From the NCBI RefSeq assembly GCF_002953255.1, contig NZ_CP026498.1:5851706-5904802 (forward strand): a DNA stretch of 53,097 nt. Direction: 5' to 3'. Made by a program: the position numbers and the translations under genes. This document shows, piece by piece, positions 34,639 through 45,123 of the stretch (position 1 is the first letter of the stretch; each line of letters opens with the position of its first letter). Origin of the DNA: Streptomyces sp. CB01881 (lineage in GTDB: Bacteria; Actinomycetota; Actinomycetes; Streptomycetales; Streptomycetaceae). A model generated the notes under the pieces. That model was not told where the DNA came from. It made no database searches and saw only the letters and a program-made list of their open reading frames with translations.

Positions 34639-35094
34639 ATGACCACCGGGGAACCGGCCGGGCCGCCCCTGTTGCGCCACCACCGCGACAGCCTGCTGCC
34701 CGCCGTCGCCGCCGCCCTGTCGCTGAAGGGCGGGGAGGTGCACACGCTGGCCGGTGACAAGCCCGCCCGGCGGCCGCTGCTGCACCCACTGGTCGGCGAC
34801 TTCCTGGACGCGCTGCCGCTGGAGCACCGCGAGCGGTTCACCGGCCGCTGCCCGGAGGCCGTCCTGCTCTCCCAGTACCTGGCCACGGTGGACGCCCGGC
34901 GCTCCAAGCGCGCCTCCCGCAAGCCGATGAGCGTTCAGGACGCCCGCAAGGCGCTCAAGGGCTCCCGGCTGACCACCGTCCGGATCCGCGAGGAGCACGA
35001 CCCGGCGCACGGCACCCACGCGCCGCCCTGCCGCTCCTGCGCGCCGCTGCTGGAGCACTTCACCGTGCAGAGCGTGGCCGTCGGCCCGCGCTGA
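34639..35094 (+). CDS. YwqJ-like nucleic-acid deaminase
   Basis: The 151-residue stand-alone deaminase-fold protein starts at the ATG at 34639 behind GAGGAGGAG. The family signature is HTLAG (His35), GRCPEAVLLSQYL with C-x-E (Cys71, Glu73) replacing the usual H-x-E, and a C-terminal zinc motif PPCRSC (P-C-x-x-C) near residue 135. YwqJ-type deaminases are found as polymorphic toxin tips and, in actinobacteria, as free-standing cytoplasmic proteins paired with SUKH genes. There is no signal peptide, LXG/WXG or RHS segment. The following gene (47-base gap) encodes a SUKH-3 protein, so this looks like an effector-immunity pair. Substrate (nucleotide, RNA or DNA) is unknown. Confidence 0.85.
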   Translation: MTTGEPAGPPLLRHHRDSLLPAVAAALSLKGGEVHTLAGDKPARRPLLHPLVGDFLDALPLEHRERFTGRCPEAVLLSQYLATVDARRSKRASRKPMSVQDARKALKGSRLTTVRIREEHDPAHGTHAPPCRSCAPLLEHFTVQSVAVGPR

Positions 35095-35141
35095 CCCGGC
35101 ACCCCCGCACGCCCCCTGCCCCCGAGCCACCGGAGCCCGCC

Positions 35142-35687
35142 CTGAACCCGCCCAGCCCGCCCCAGCCCCCGCCGACCACGCTCGGCGGGCCCGCCCTGCG
35201 GACCCGCCCGCGCTTCCCCGCCGATGTCGCCGCCGAGCTGAAGGCGGCCGGCTGGCACCCCGGCCGCTGGGAGATCCGGCAGGCCGAGGAGTGGGCCGAC
35301 GCCCTGGTGGGGTACGGCAGCCCGGCCGGCGTCCAGCACACGGTGTTCCCCGCGGCGGTGGAGGCCTGGGCCGAGTTCGGCGGCCTCGCCTTCGACCTCG
35401 CCGGCCCGGGGCGGCAGCTGGCCCGCACGCCGTTCCTGGTCGACCCGCTCTGCGGGCTCCACCAGCCGCGCACCCTGGCCGACCTCGGCCGCGCCCTGGA
35501 CACCCGGCTGGCCCCGCTCGGCGAGGAGGCGTACGGGCAGGCACTGCTCGCCGTCGACGAGGAGGGCCGGGTCTTCAGCCTCGACCACACCGGCGAGTGG
35601 TTCCTCGGCCACGACATCGACCAGGCGATCACCGCGCTGGTCCTCGGCACCGCCCCGGAACGGCTGCGCACCGCCGACGAGACGTAG
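35142..35687 (+). CDS. SUKH-3 family immunity-type protein, probable CTG start
   Basis: The 181-residue prediction begins at a CTG at 35142 with GGAG eight bases upstream. The first conventional in-frame start is a GTG at 35307, which would delete the conserved SUKH-3 N-terminus RFPADVAAELKAAGWHPGRW. Later conserved segments are FPAAVEAWAEFGGLAFDLAGPG, FLVDPLCGLH, LAPLGEEAYGQALLAVDEEGRVFSLDHTGEWFLGHDIDQAITALVLGT. SUKH-3 proteins act as immunity partners of nuclease and deaminase toxins. Here the gene follows the YwqJ-like deaminase by 47 bp, so they are likely one transcript. The non-AUG start is an inference from domain integrity and the ribosome binding site. An upstream sequencing indel that hides an ATG is possible. 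Confidence 0.82.
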   Translation: MNPPSPPQPPPTTLGGPALRTRPRFPADVAAELKAAGWHPGRWEIRQAEEWADALVGYGSPAGVQHTVFPAAVEAWAEFGGLAFDLAGPGRQLARTPFLVDPLCGLHQPRTLADLGRALDTRLAPLGEEAYGQALLAVDEEGRVFSLDHTGEWFLGHDIDQAITALVLGTAPERLRTADET

Positions 35688-35732
35688 CCGCCGCGCACCC
35701 CGGGCCGCCCAGGCCCCGGGCGGCCGCGGTCC

Positions 35733-35823
35733 AGGCCGGCCAGCTGGTTCAGGCCGGTCGCAGTCAAGGCCGGCCAGCTGGTTCAGGCCGGTCGCAGTCA
35801 AGGCCGGCCGGCCGGTTCAGGCC
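35733..35823. repeat. 34-bp tandem repeat, about 2.7 copies
   Basis: The unit AGGCCGGCCAGCTGGTTCAG plus 14 further bases occupies 35733-35766 and is repeated exactly at 35767-35800; a degenerate part-copy covers 35801-35823. The last copy includes the stop codon of the convergent histidine kinase (35817). It separates the SUKH-3 and kinase genes and may act in place of a terminator. Confidence 0.9.
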
Positions 35824-37085
35824 AGCCGGTCGGTCCGGACCGCCAGCCGGGAGGGCAGTACGGCCTCCACCCGGAACCCGCCGTCACGCTCGGACCCGGC
35901 CGAGAAGGTGCCGCCCAGCGCAACCACCCGCTCGCGCATCCCGACCAGCCCGTTGCCGCCGCTGGGCAACGCCGCCGCGCCGCGCTCGCCGTCCGGGCAG
36001 GCGTTCACCACACTCACCCGCACGCCGTTCGGCGCGTACGCCAGCAGCACGGACACCTCCGCGCCGCCGGCGTGCTTGTGCGCGTTGGTCAGGCCCTCCT
36101 GCACCACCCGGTACGCGGTCTGCTCGGCGTCGGTGGTGAACTCCTGGCGGCTGCCGCTGACGGTGAGGGTGACGGCCATCCCCGCCGCCCGGGACTGGTC
36201 GACCAGCCGGGGCAGCGCGGTCAGCGAGTCCGGCTCCGGCGCGGCCTCGTCCGACATCCGCAGCACCCCGAGGATCTCGCGCAGCTCGTTCAGCGCCTGC
36301 CGGCCGACCTCGCCCATCAGCTTGGCGCTCTGCGCGGCCTTCTGCGGGTCCTTGGCCACGATCCGCTCCAGCGCCCCGGCGTGCACCACCATCAGCGACA
36401 CCCGGTGCGCCACCACGTCGTGCATCTCCCGGGCGATCCTGGTCCGCTCCTCCAGGCGGGCGCGGCGGGCGCGCTCGCGGGCCTGCTCGGCCAACAGGTC
36501 CAGCTCGGTCTCCAGGCCGTGCGCGCGGTCCTTGAGCGACTCGATCAACCGCCGCCGCGCGCCCATGTAGAGGCCGGTCACCACCGGCGGCACGGTCAGG
36601 CCGACGGCCACCAGCACCGCCAGCAGCACCTGACCCCAGAGCGGCGGCTGCTCGACCGACGTGTCGGAGGGCGTCAGCATCGACACCAGCATCACGGCGA
36701 CCGCCTCGGCGAAGGCCAGCGCCGACAGCGCCACCACCCGCCGCCGCCGGGAGGGCCACTCCCAGGTCTCCGCCAGCGTGTACAGCGACACCACCAGCAG
36801 CACCACGCCGAGCATCCCGGGCATCGCCACCAGGGCCACCAGCACCGGGACCGCCGGCCAACGCCGCCTCAGCACCAGGCTGGCCCCGGCCATCGCGCCG
36901 AACAGTGCGACGCCGACGATCGCGAGCGCCCCCATGTGAACCCGGGGCGCCAGGAAGGCGACCGCGCTGGCCGCGCACTCCAGGGCCGCCAGCGCGGCCA
37001 GCCCGATGTCCAGGAGAGCGCTGCGGCGCCGCTCCCACCACCAGAACGACCGGTCCTGCGCGCGCTCCCCAGGCGACTTGCTCAT
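35817..37085 (-). CDS. Orphan sensor histidine kinase (HisKA_3)
   Basis: This is a 422-residue NarL-system type kinase. About five to six membrane helices occupy residues 22-175 (LDIGLAALAALECAASAVAFLA; VALFGAMAGASLVL; PVLVALVAMPGMLGVVLLVVSLY; VVALSALAFAEAVAVMLVSML; VLLAVLVAVGLTVPPVVTGLYMG). A coiled coil leads into the phosphoacceptor region RTRIAREMHDVVAHRVSLMVVHAGALE, with the His in MHDVVAHR. The ATPase domain has RVVQEGLTNAHKHAGGAEV and GNGLVGMRERV. No response regulator gene is adjacent, so its partner is elsewhere. It is divergent from ppc and shares a control region with a DasR-like palindrome. The 3' end lies in a 34-bp tandem repeat. Confidence 0.93.
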   Translation of the reverse strand: MSKSPGERAQDRSFWWWERRRSALLDIGLAALAALECAASAVAFLAPRVHMGALAIVGVALFGAMAGASLVLRRRWPAVPVLVALVAMPGMLGVVLLVVSLYTLAETWEWPSRRRRVVALSALAFAEAVAVMLVSMLTPSDTSVEQPPLWGQVLLAVLVAVGLTVPPVVTGLYMGARRRLIESLKDRAHGLETELDLLAEQARERARRARLEERTRIAREMHDVVAHRVSLMVVHAGALERIVAKDPQKAAQSAKLMGEVGRQALNELREILGVLRMSDEAAPEPDSLTALPRLVDQSRAAGMAVTLTVSGSRQEFTTDAEQTAYRVVQEGLTNAHKHAGGAEVSVLLAYAPNGVRVSVVNACPDGERGAAALPSGGNGLVGMRERVVALGGTFSAGSERDGGFRVEAVLPSRLAVRTDRLA

Positions 37086-37126
37086 AACCCCACAGCCTAA
37101 GCGTCAACCTCACCCCCTCCCCACCC

Positions 37127-37143
37127 GGTGTCGTTCCGACACC
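37127..37143. promoter_or_regulatory. Inverted repeat upstream of the orphan kinase
   Basis: GGTGTCG-TTC-CGACACC has 7-bp perfect arms. It lies between the kinase start (37085) and the DasR-like site. Regulator unknown. Confidence 0.4.
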
Positions 37144-37156
37144 CTTTCGGGCGGCC

Positions 37157-37174
37157 AAGTGGTCCAGACCACTT
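37157..37174. promoter_or_regulatory. DasR-responsive element (dre)-like palindrome
   Basis: AAGTGGTCCAGACCACTT is a perfect 18-bp palindrome. Its core differs from the DasR consensus A(C/G)TGGTCTAGACCA(G/C)T at one central base. DasR is the GntR-family, GlcNAc-responsive regulator of amino-sugar metabolism and development in Streptomyces. The site lies between the orphan kinase and ppc, about 75 bp before the likely ppc transcription start. Confidence 0.7.
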
Positions 37175-37212
37175 CCGGAGAACGTGATCTTGTCCGCCAT
37201 CCGGCCACCTCG

Positions 37213-37241
37213 CGGACACCACCCCTCCCGACACCTATGCT
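37213..37241 (+). promoter_or_regulatory. Candidate ppc promoter
   Basis: CGGACA (37213-37218) and TATGCT (37236-37241), spaced by 17 bp, would start transcription near 37248, leaving a leader of about 97 nt to the GTG at 37345. Confidence 0.45.
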
Positions 37242-37344
37242 GGTCGCGTCGGACAGCGCGGTCCGCACGCGTCACACGCGCCACACGCGCGCGGAACTGT
37301 GGCGATGAGCCGTTGCCGAACCCCACCACCACAGGGAGCCAGCC

Positions 37345-40158
<2,814 letters not shown>

Positions 40159-40175
40159 CCCCGGCCACCGCACAC

Positions 40176-40204
40176 GGAAGGGCCCCGCACCGCGGGGCCC
40201 TTCC
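40176..40204 (+). terminator. Terminator after ppc
   Basis: GGAAGGGCCCCGC / GCGGGGCCCTTCC is a perfect 13-bp stem with loop ACC, 18 bp beyond the ppc stop. Confidence 0.9.
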
Positions 40205-40287
40205 CCGTTCCCGGGCGGAGGACCGGCACCGGAGAACGCCGCAGGGGCCGGCGCCCGGTTACCCCGGACCCGGCCCCTGCGGCCTCG

Positions 40288-40611
40288 TCACTCCCCCAGG
40301 TCGCCCGCGCGCCGGCGCTTCACCCACAGGGCCGCACCGCCCGCCGCCACGACCAGACCGCCGCCGACGGCCAGCAGGCCCGCGTCACCGCCGACCGAGC
40401 CGCCCAGCACCGGGCCGAACTGCGCCGACGCCGGATCCGAGGACACCACACCCGGATCGGGCTCCGCCACCGCGTCGGCGTGCGCCACGCCACCGGTGAG
40501 CAGCACCCCGGCCGCTCCCAGCGCACCGGCCGTACCCACCCGTCGTCCGAGCTGCCGCAGCCGGACCACCCGGACCCGACGAAGGCGCCGGACCGGCCGA
40601 AAACTCCGCAT
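40288..40611 (-). CDS. Small secreted membrane-anchored protein
   Basis: The 107-residue protein starts at the ATG at 40611, with GGGGAG nine bases upstream. A very Arg-rich n-region (SFRPVRRLRRVRVVRLRQLGRR) precedes a signal-type hydrophobic stretch ending GVAHADA (residue ~47). A short Asp/Pro/Ser spacer follows, then a C-terminal transmembrane helix (DAGLLAVGGGLVVAAGGAALWV) and a KRRRAGDLGE cytoplasmic tail. This resembles the hydrophobic-plus-basic anchor of sortase substrates, but no LPxTG or LAxTG motif precedes it. It is encoded between ppc and pth, as in related genomes. Function is unknown. Confidence 0.8.
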   Translation of the reverse strand: MRSFRPVRRLRRVRVVRLRQLGRRVGTAGALGAAGVLLTGGVAHADAVAEPDPGVVSSDPASAQFGPVLGGSVGGDAGLLAVGGGLVVAAGGAALWVKRRRAGDLGE

Positions 40612-40755
40612 CGAGAACTCCCCAGAACCCGTTCGCGTACTCGCCCGACGCTATCGGATCCCGCACACGGTTCTCACACCTATTCAGGTTTGGACGGCCA
40701 AGCGTTGTACGACTGTTGCGTACACCCACGCGGCGCCTGACGGTCAGTCACCGGC

Positions 40756-41337
40756 TCAGGAGTTGTACGTCCCCTGCGCCCGCTCCAGCCCCTCCGTCAG
40801 CAGCGCCTCGACCGCGTCCGCCGACCGGTCGACGAACCAGTCCAGCTCCTTGCGCTCGGCGCCGGAGAAGTCCTTCAGGACGAAGTCCGCGACCTCCATC
40901 CGGCCCGGCGGGCGGCCGATCCCGCAGCGCACCCGGTGGTAGTCCGGGCCCAGCGACTTGGTGATCGACTTCAGCCCGTTGTGGCCGTTGTCCCCGCCGC
41001 CCAGCTTCAGCCGCAGCGCCGCGTAGTCGATGTCCAGCTCGTCGTGGACCGCCACCACCGCCGAGGCCGGCACCTTGTAGAAGTCCCGCAGCGCCGTCAC
41101 CGGGCCGCCGGAGAGGTTCATGAACGACATCGGCTTGGCCAGCACCACCCGGCGGCCCCCCAGCCGGCCCTCGGCGGTCTGGGCCCGGCTCTTGTGCGCC
41201 TTGAACTTCGCCCCCATCCGCTGGGCCAGCAGGTCCACCACCATGAACCCGATGTTGTGCCGGTTCCGGGCGTACTGCTCACCCGGGTTGCCCAGGCCCA
41301 CCACCAGCCAGGGGCCCTCGTACACGTCCTCGCTCAT
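40756..41337 (-). CDS. pth: Peptidyl-tRNA hydrolase
   Basis: The 193-residue Pth recycles tRNA by hydrolysing peptidyl-tRNA dropped from ribosomes. Characteristic motifs are VVGLGNPGEQYARNRHNIGF with the catalytic His, KPMSFMNLSGGPV, VVAVHDELDI, and GGGDNGHNGLKSI, ending with the PPGRMEVADFVLKDF segment. Length is typical. Start is the ATG at 41337. It follows rplY in the same direction, with a terminator between them (41410-41454), so pth may also have its own promoter in the 72-base remainder or depend on readthrough. Confidence 0.97.
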   Translation of the reverse strand: MSEDVYEGPWLVVGLGNPGEQYARNRHNIGFMVVDLLAQRMGAKFKAHKSRAQTAEGRLGGRRVVLAKPMSFMNLSGGPVTALRDFYKVPASAVVAVHDELDIDYAALRLKLGGGDNGHNGLKSITKSLGPDYHRVRCGIGRPPGRMEVADFVLKDFSGAERKELDWFVDRSADAVEALLTEGLERAQGTYNS

Positions 41338-41409
41338 GCGCCCGCCTCGCTCCGCTCACTCATCCCGCGCTCCTCGTACTCGACCCTCGTCGTCATCATC
41401 CCGGACATG

Positions 41410-41454
41410 CCGCTGCCCCGGCCGCTCCCAGTACGGGAGCGACCGGGGCAGCGG
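41410..41454 (-). terminator. Terminator after rplY
   Basis: CCGCTGCCCCGG (41410-41421) and CCGGGGCAGCGG (41443-41454) make a perfect 12-bp stem extended by GCTCCC/GGGAGC with a CAGTA-type loop. It starts 19 bp after the rplY stop. Confidence 0.85.
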
Positions 41455-41472
41455 TCAGGCTGTACGCGGGGC

Positions 41473-42063
41473 TCAGGCCTCGGCGCCGGCCTCGGCCTCG
41501 GTGGCCTCCTCCTCGGCCGGGGCGGCCTGGGCACCGATGACCTGCAGCACGACGGCGTCGGCGTCGACGGCCAGCGAGGTGCCCTTGGGCAGCTCGATGT
41601 CACCGGCGGTGATCGAGGCACCGGCCTCCAGGCCCTCGACCGAGACGGTCACGGACTCGGGCAGGTGGGTGGCCTCGGCCTCGATCGGCAGGGCGTTGAG
41701 CACGTGCTCCAGCAGGTTGCCGCCGGGGGCCAGCTCGCCCTCGGTGTGCACCGGGATCTCGACGGTGACCTTCTCGCCGCGCTTCACGAGGAGCAGGTCG
41801 ACGTGCTCGATGGTGCGCTTGATGGCCTCACGCTGGACGGCCTTCGGCAGGACGTACTCGTCCTTGCCCTCGATCGGGACGACCAGCAGGGCGTTCGGGG
41901 TCTTGAGGGCCATCATCAGGTCGTGGCCGGGCAGGTTCAGGTGAACCGGGGCGTGGCCGTGGCCGTAGACGACACCGGGGACGAAGCCGGCACGGCGGGC
42001 GCGACGGGCGGCACCCTTGCCGAACTCGGTACGGCTCTCAGCGGCAAGGCGAATCTCGGACAC
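41473..42063 (-). CDS. rplY: 50S ribosomal protein L25/CTC
   Basis: This is a 196-residue long-form L25 (general stress protein CTC type). The N-terminal 5S rRNA-binding domain (about 1-95) reads RLAAESRTEFGKGAARRARRAGFVPGVVYGHG. The C-terminal TL5-like beta domain follows (about 100-180) with PVHTEGELAPGGNLLEHVLNALPIEAEATHLPESVTVSV, then an acidic Ala/Glu tail. It is the usual neighbour of prs and pth. Start is the ATG at 42063. A TAGACT hexamer on the minus strand (complement of 42264-42269) may be its promoter -10 box. Confidence 0.97.
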   Translation of the reverse strand: MSEIRLAAESRTEFGKGAARRARRAGFVPGVVYGHGHAPVHLNLPGHDLMMALKTPNALLVVPIEGKDEYVLPKAVQREAIKRTIEHVDLLLVKRGEKVTVEIPVHTEGELAPGGNLLEHVLNALPIEAEATHLPESVTVSVEGLEAGASITAGDIELPKGTSLAVDADAVVLQVIGAQAAPAEEEATEAEAGAEA

Positions 42064-42299
42064 GACTGCACTCCTCGTGAAGATGGCGCGGGGGTGCAGG
42101 CAACGCGAAAAACCGCCGGGACCACACCCTCAGTACGTTCGGGGGTCACTCGGCGGCGTACGACCTCTGCCGACAGCCGGGGTTCCGGCAACGGCAGCGC
42201 GTCGATCACGGAGCGGGCACCCGTCGAGCAGGCACACGGCATCCCTCGCCGAGCAGTTTCACGAGTCTAACCGCACCGGCGGCCTCCCGCGAAATCGGC

Positions 42300-42331
42300 G
42301 GCGGCCCCGGCCCTTCCGGACCGGGGCCGCC
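42300..42331 (-). terminator. Terminator after prs
   Basis: GGCGGCCCCGG and CCGGGGCCGCC form an 11-bp perfect stem with a ten-base loop, 15 bp beyond the prs stop codon. Confidence 0.85.
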
Positions 42332-42345
42332 TGCACGGGACTTCG

Positions 42346-43323
42346 TCAGTGCACACCCTCGAAGAGGCTGGTCACCGAACCGTCCTCGAACACCTCGCGG
42401 ATCGCGGCCGCGATCGACGGGGCGATCGACAGCGTCGTGATCTTGTCGAGCTGGAGCTCGGCCGGGGTCGGCAGCGTGTTGGTGAACACGAACTCGCTGA
42501 CCCGGGAGTTCTTCAGACGGTCGGCCGCCGGGCCGGAGAGCACACCGTGGGTCGCGGCCACGATCACGTCCGCCGCACCGTTCTCGAACAGCGCGTCGGC
42601 CGCGGCGCAGATGGTGCCCGCGGTGTCGATCATGTCGTCGACCAGCACGCAGACCCGGTCCTTGACGTCACCGACCACCTCGGCGGAGAGGATGGTGTTG
42701 GCCTGCGTCATGTCGCGGCGCTTGTGGATGATCGCCAGCGGCGCGCCCAGACGGTCCGACCACTGGTCGGCGACCTTCACCCGGCCGGCGTCCGGCGAGA
42801 CGATGGTCAGCCGGTCACGGTCGACCTTCTCGCCCAGGTAGTCGGCCAGCAGCGGCAGCGCGAACAGGTGGTCGACCGGGCCGTCGAAGAAGCCCTGGAT
42901 CTGCGCGGTGTGCAGATCCACCGCCATCAGGCGGTCGGCGCCCGCCTGACGCAGCAGGTCCGCGATCAGACGGGCGGAGATCGGCTCCCGGCCCAGGTGC
43001 TTCTTGTCCTGACGGGCGTAACCGTAGAACGGCAGGATCGCGGTGATGCTCCGGGCGGAAGCCCGCTTCAGAGCATCGATCATGATCAGCTGCTCCATGA
43101 TCCACTGGTTGATGGGAGCCGTGTGGCTCTGCATCACGAAGCAGTCCGCGCCGCGCGCCGACTCCAGGAAGCGGACGTAGATCTCACCGTTGGCGAAGTC
43201 CAGGGCCTTGGTCGGGACCAGCTCGGTCCCCAGCGAAGCAGCCACCTCCCTCGCCAGCTCAGGATGGGCACGGCCGGAGAAGAGCTTCAGTTTCTTCTCA
43301 CCCGACGTCGTGATCCCGCTCAC
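42346..43323 (-). CDS. prs: Ribose-phosphate pyrophosphokinase (PRPP synthetase)
   Basis: The 325-residue enzyme makes PRPP from ribose-5-phosphate and ATP for purine, pyrimidine, histidine and tryptophan synthesis. I chose the GTG at 43323 (MSGITTSGEKKLKLFSGRAHPEL), which has AGGAG upstream and matches family starts; the longer frame adds 39 unrelated residues. Motifs include FANGEIYVRFLESARG, HTAPINQWIMEQLIMIDALKRASA, the flexible loop YGYARQDKKHLGREPISARL, VDLHTAQIQGFFDGPVDHL and the PRPP-binding VCVLVDDMIDTAGTI. It lies downstream of glmU in the same direction with a 201-base gap, as usual in actinobacteria. Confidence 0.97.
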   Translation of the reverse strand: MSGITTSGEKKLKLFSGRAHPELAREVAASLGTELVPTKALDFANGEIYVRFLESARGADCFVMQSHTAPINQWIMEQLIMIDALKRASARSITAILPFYGYARQDKKHLGREPISARLIADLLRQAGADRLMAVDLHTAQIQGFFDGPVDHLFALPLLADYLGEKVDRDRLTIVSPDAGRVKVADQWSDRLGAPLAIIHKRRDMTQANTILSAEVVGDVKDRVCVLVDDMIDTAGTICAAADALFENGAADVIVAATHGVLSGPAADRLKNSRVSEFVFTNTLPTPAELQLDKITTLSIAPSIAAAIREVFEDGSVTSLFEGVH

Positions 43324-43524
43324 TGCACCGTCTCCTCGCGTAATGACGCTGAACCCGTCCGCACCGCAGGCAGGCACGAGCCCGCTGGCGATAGGGGTCG
43401 GGGGAATGTCGGTACGCCTGAACACGGGCGGTAAGCCCAATGGCGCACGTATGTCCCCAAGGTTACGCGCCCGCGCAGAAACCGTCCGCCCCGGTACCGC
43501 CCTCGGACTCCCGCCCGGCCCCGG

Positions 43525-44982
43525 TCAGGCCTCCGCAGCCCCTTCCGACGCGGCGGCCGCGGCCTGCGCCGATGCGGTCCCGGAGCGCTTGCGCTCCACC
43601 CAGCCCTCGATGTTGCGCTGCTGCGCCCGGGCCACGCCCAGCGCGCCGGGCGGCACGTCGGTGGCGATCACCGAGCCGGCCGCGGTGTAGGCGCCGTCAC
43701 CGACGGTGACCGGGGCGATGAACATGTTGTCGGACCCGGTACGGCAGTGCGCCCCGATCACCGTGCGGTGCTTGTTCACCCCGTCGTAGTTCACCGTGAC
43801 GGACGCGGCGCCGATGTTGGTGCCCTCACCGATGGTGGCGTCCCCGATGTAGGAGAGGTGCGGCACCTTGGCGCCCTCGCCCAGCTCCGAGTTCTTCACC
43901 TCGACGTACGTGCCGACCTTCGCCTTGCGGGCCAGCTTCGCCCCCGGCCGCAGGTACGCGTACGGGCCGGCGGAGGCGAAGTCGCCCACCTCGGCACCGT
44001 TCGCCGTGGTGTTGCTCACATGGGCGCCGGCGCCGATCCGGGTGTCCTTCAGCGTCGAGTTCGGGCCCACCTCGCAACCCTCGCCCAGGTGGGTGCGGCC
44101 CTGCAGCTGGGTGCCCGGCAGCACCACCGCGTCGGGCTCGTACGACACCTGGACGTCGATCCAGGTGGTCGCCGGGTCCACCACGGTGACGCCCGCGCGC
44201 ATCGCCTTTTCCAGCAGGCGGTCGTTCAGCAGCCGCCGGGCCTGCGCCAGCTGCACCCGGTCGTTGATGCCCAGGATGTCCCGGTAGTCCACGGCCACCA
44301 CCGCGCCGACCCGGTGGCCGGCCGTCCGCAGGATCTCCAGGGTGTCGGTGAGGTACTCCTCGCCCTGCACGTTGTCGGTGGTCACCCGGGACAGCGCCTC
44401 GGCCAGCAGCTTGGCGTCGAAGGCGAAGACCCCGGAGTTGATCTCGGCGATCGCCCGCTGGGCGTCCGAGGCGTCCTTCTCCTCGACGATCGCCGCGACC
44501 GCGCCGTCCGCCCCGTCCCGCAGGATCCGCCCGTAACCGAACGGGTCCGGCACCACGGCCGTCAGCACGGTGACACCGTTGCCCTGGTCGGCGTGGGCCC
44601 CGGCGAGCGCCGCCAGCGTCGACCCGGTCAGCAGCGGCGCGTCCCCGGTGGTGACGATCACCGTGCCGTCCAGCTCCACACCGTCCGCCGCCAGCGCCTC
44701 CAGCGCCGTCCGCACGGCGTGCCCGGTGCCCTTCTGCTCCTCCTGCACCACGGCGCGCGCCGCCGGGTGGTGCGCCGCCAAGTGCTCCTGCACCTTCTCG
44801 CGCATGTGCCCGATCACCACGACCAGCTGCTGCGGCATCAACTCCTCGGCCGCCGCCACCGCGTGGCCCACCAGCGACCGTCCGCACACCTCGTGCAGCA
44901 CCTTGGGCAGGCTGTTCGACTTCATCCTGGTCCCGCCACCGGCGGCAAGCACGACAACGGCGGCAGGCGAATTGGCACTCAC
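43525..44982 (-). CDS. glmU: Bifunctional UDP-GlcNAc pyrophosphorylase / GlcN-1-P acetyltransferase
   Basis: The 485-residue bifunctional enzyme completes UDP-GlcNAc synthesis for peptidoglycan. The start is a GTG at 44982 (MSANSPAAVVVLAAGGGTRMKS) with GAGGAG upstream; upstream extension would run into the tRNA. The N-terminal uridyltransferase domain (about 8-245) has LAAGGGTRMKS, the EQKGTGHA block, VTTGDAPLL and EINSGVFAF. The C-terminal left-handed beta-helix (about 260-450) contains hexapeptide repeats, YLRPGAKLARKAKVGTYVEVKNSELGEGAKVPHLSYIGDATIG, and NYDGVNKHRT. The Ala/Ser tail is probably disordered. UDP-GlcNAc made here is the likely precursor for the sugar dehydrogenase at 23.2 kb. 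Confidence 0.97.
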   Translation of the reverse strand: MSANSPAAVVVLAAGGGTRMKSNSLPKVLHEVCGRSLVGHAVAAAEELMPQQLVVVIGHMREKVQEHLAAHHPAARAVVQEEQKGTGHAVRTALEALAADGVELDGTVIVTTGDAPLLTGSTLAALAGAHADQGNGVTVLTAVVPDPFGYGRILRDGADGAVAAIVEEKDASDAQRAIAEINSGVFAFDAKLLAEALSRVTTDNVQGEEYLTDTLEILRTAGHRVGAVVAVDYRDILGINDRVQLAQARRLLNDRLLEKAMRAGVTVVDPATTWIDVQVSYEPDAVVLPGTQLQGRTHLGEGCEVGPNSTLKDTRIGAGAHVSNTTANGAEVGDFASAGPYAYLRPGAKLARKAKVGTYVEVKNSELGEGAKVPHLSYIGDATIGEGTNIGAASVTVNYDGVNKHRTVIGAHCRTGSDNMFIAPVTVGDGAYTAAGSVIATDVPPGALGVARAQQRNIEGWVERKRSGTASAQAAAAASEGAAEA

Positions 44983-45105
44983 TGGTGGAGGCTCCTCAGT
45001 CGGTTCACAGAGAGGGCAGTGCAGCCCGGCCAGGACCCAGGCCGGTCGCCTTCGCACAGTCTGCCGAGCAGGCCCGACAATACCGGCGGTGGGGTGAAAG
45101 GCCCG

Positions 45106-45122
45106 AAAAACGGGCGCCCGTT
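45106..45122 (-). terminator. Terminator after tRNA-Gln
   Basis: On the minus strand AACGGGCGCCCGTT is followed by a run of five T, immediately after the tRNA 3' end. An alternative stem GCCCG-TTTTT-CGGGC is also possible. It is one of the few U-tract terminators in the window. Confidence 0.6.
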
Positions 45123-45123
45123 G

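Noticed and set aside
30676..35544. A single 1,622-codon minus-strand open frame
   Set aside because: It joins the antisense of the deaminase/SUKH-3 genes, parts of Gfo/Idh in the wrong frame, the epimerase, out-of-frame DegT and the SUKH-1 gene. It exists only because GC-rich DNA has few stops and the genes share a frame.
27576..35820. A mobile genomic island
   Set aside because: Although the SUKH cluster is accessory-looking, there is no integrase, transposase, att-like duplication or tRNA at its borders, and its base composition is not obviously different.
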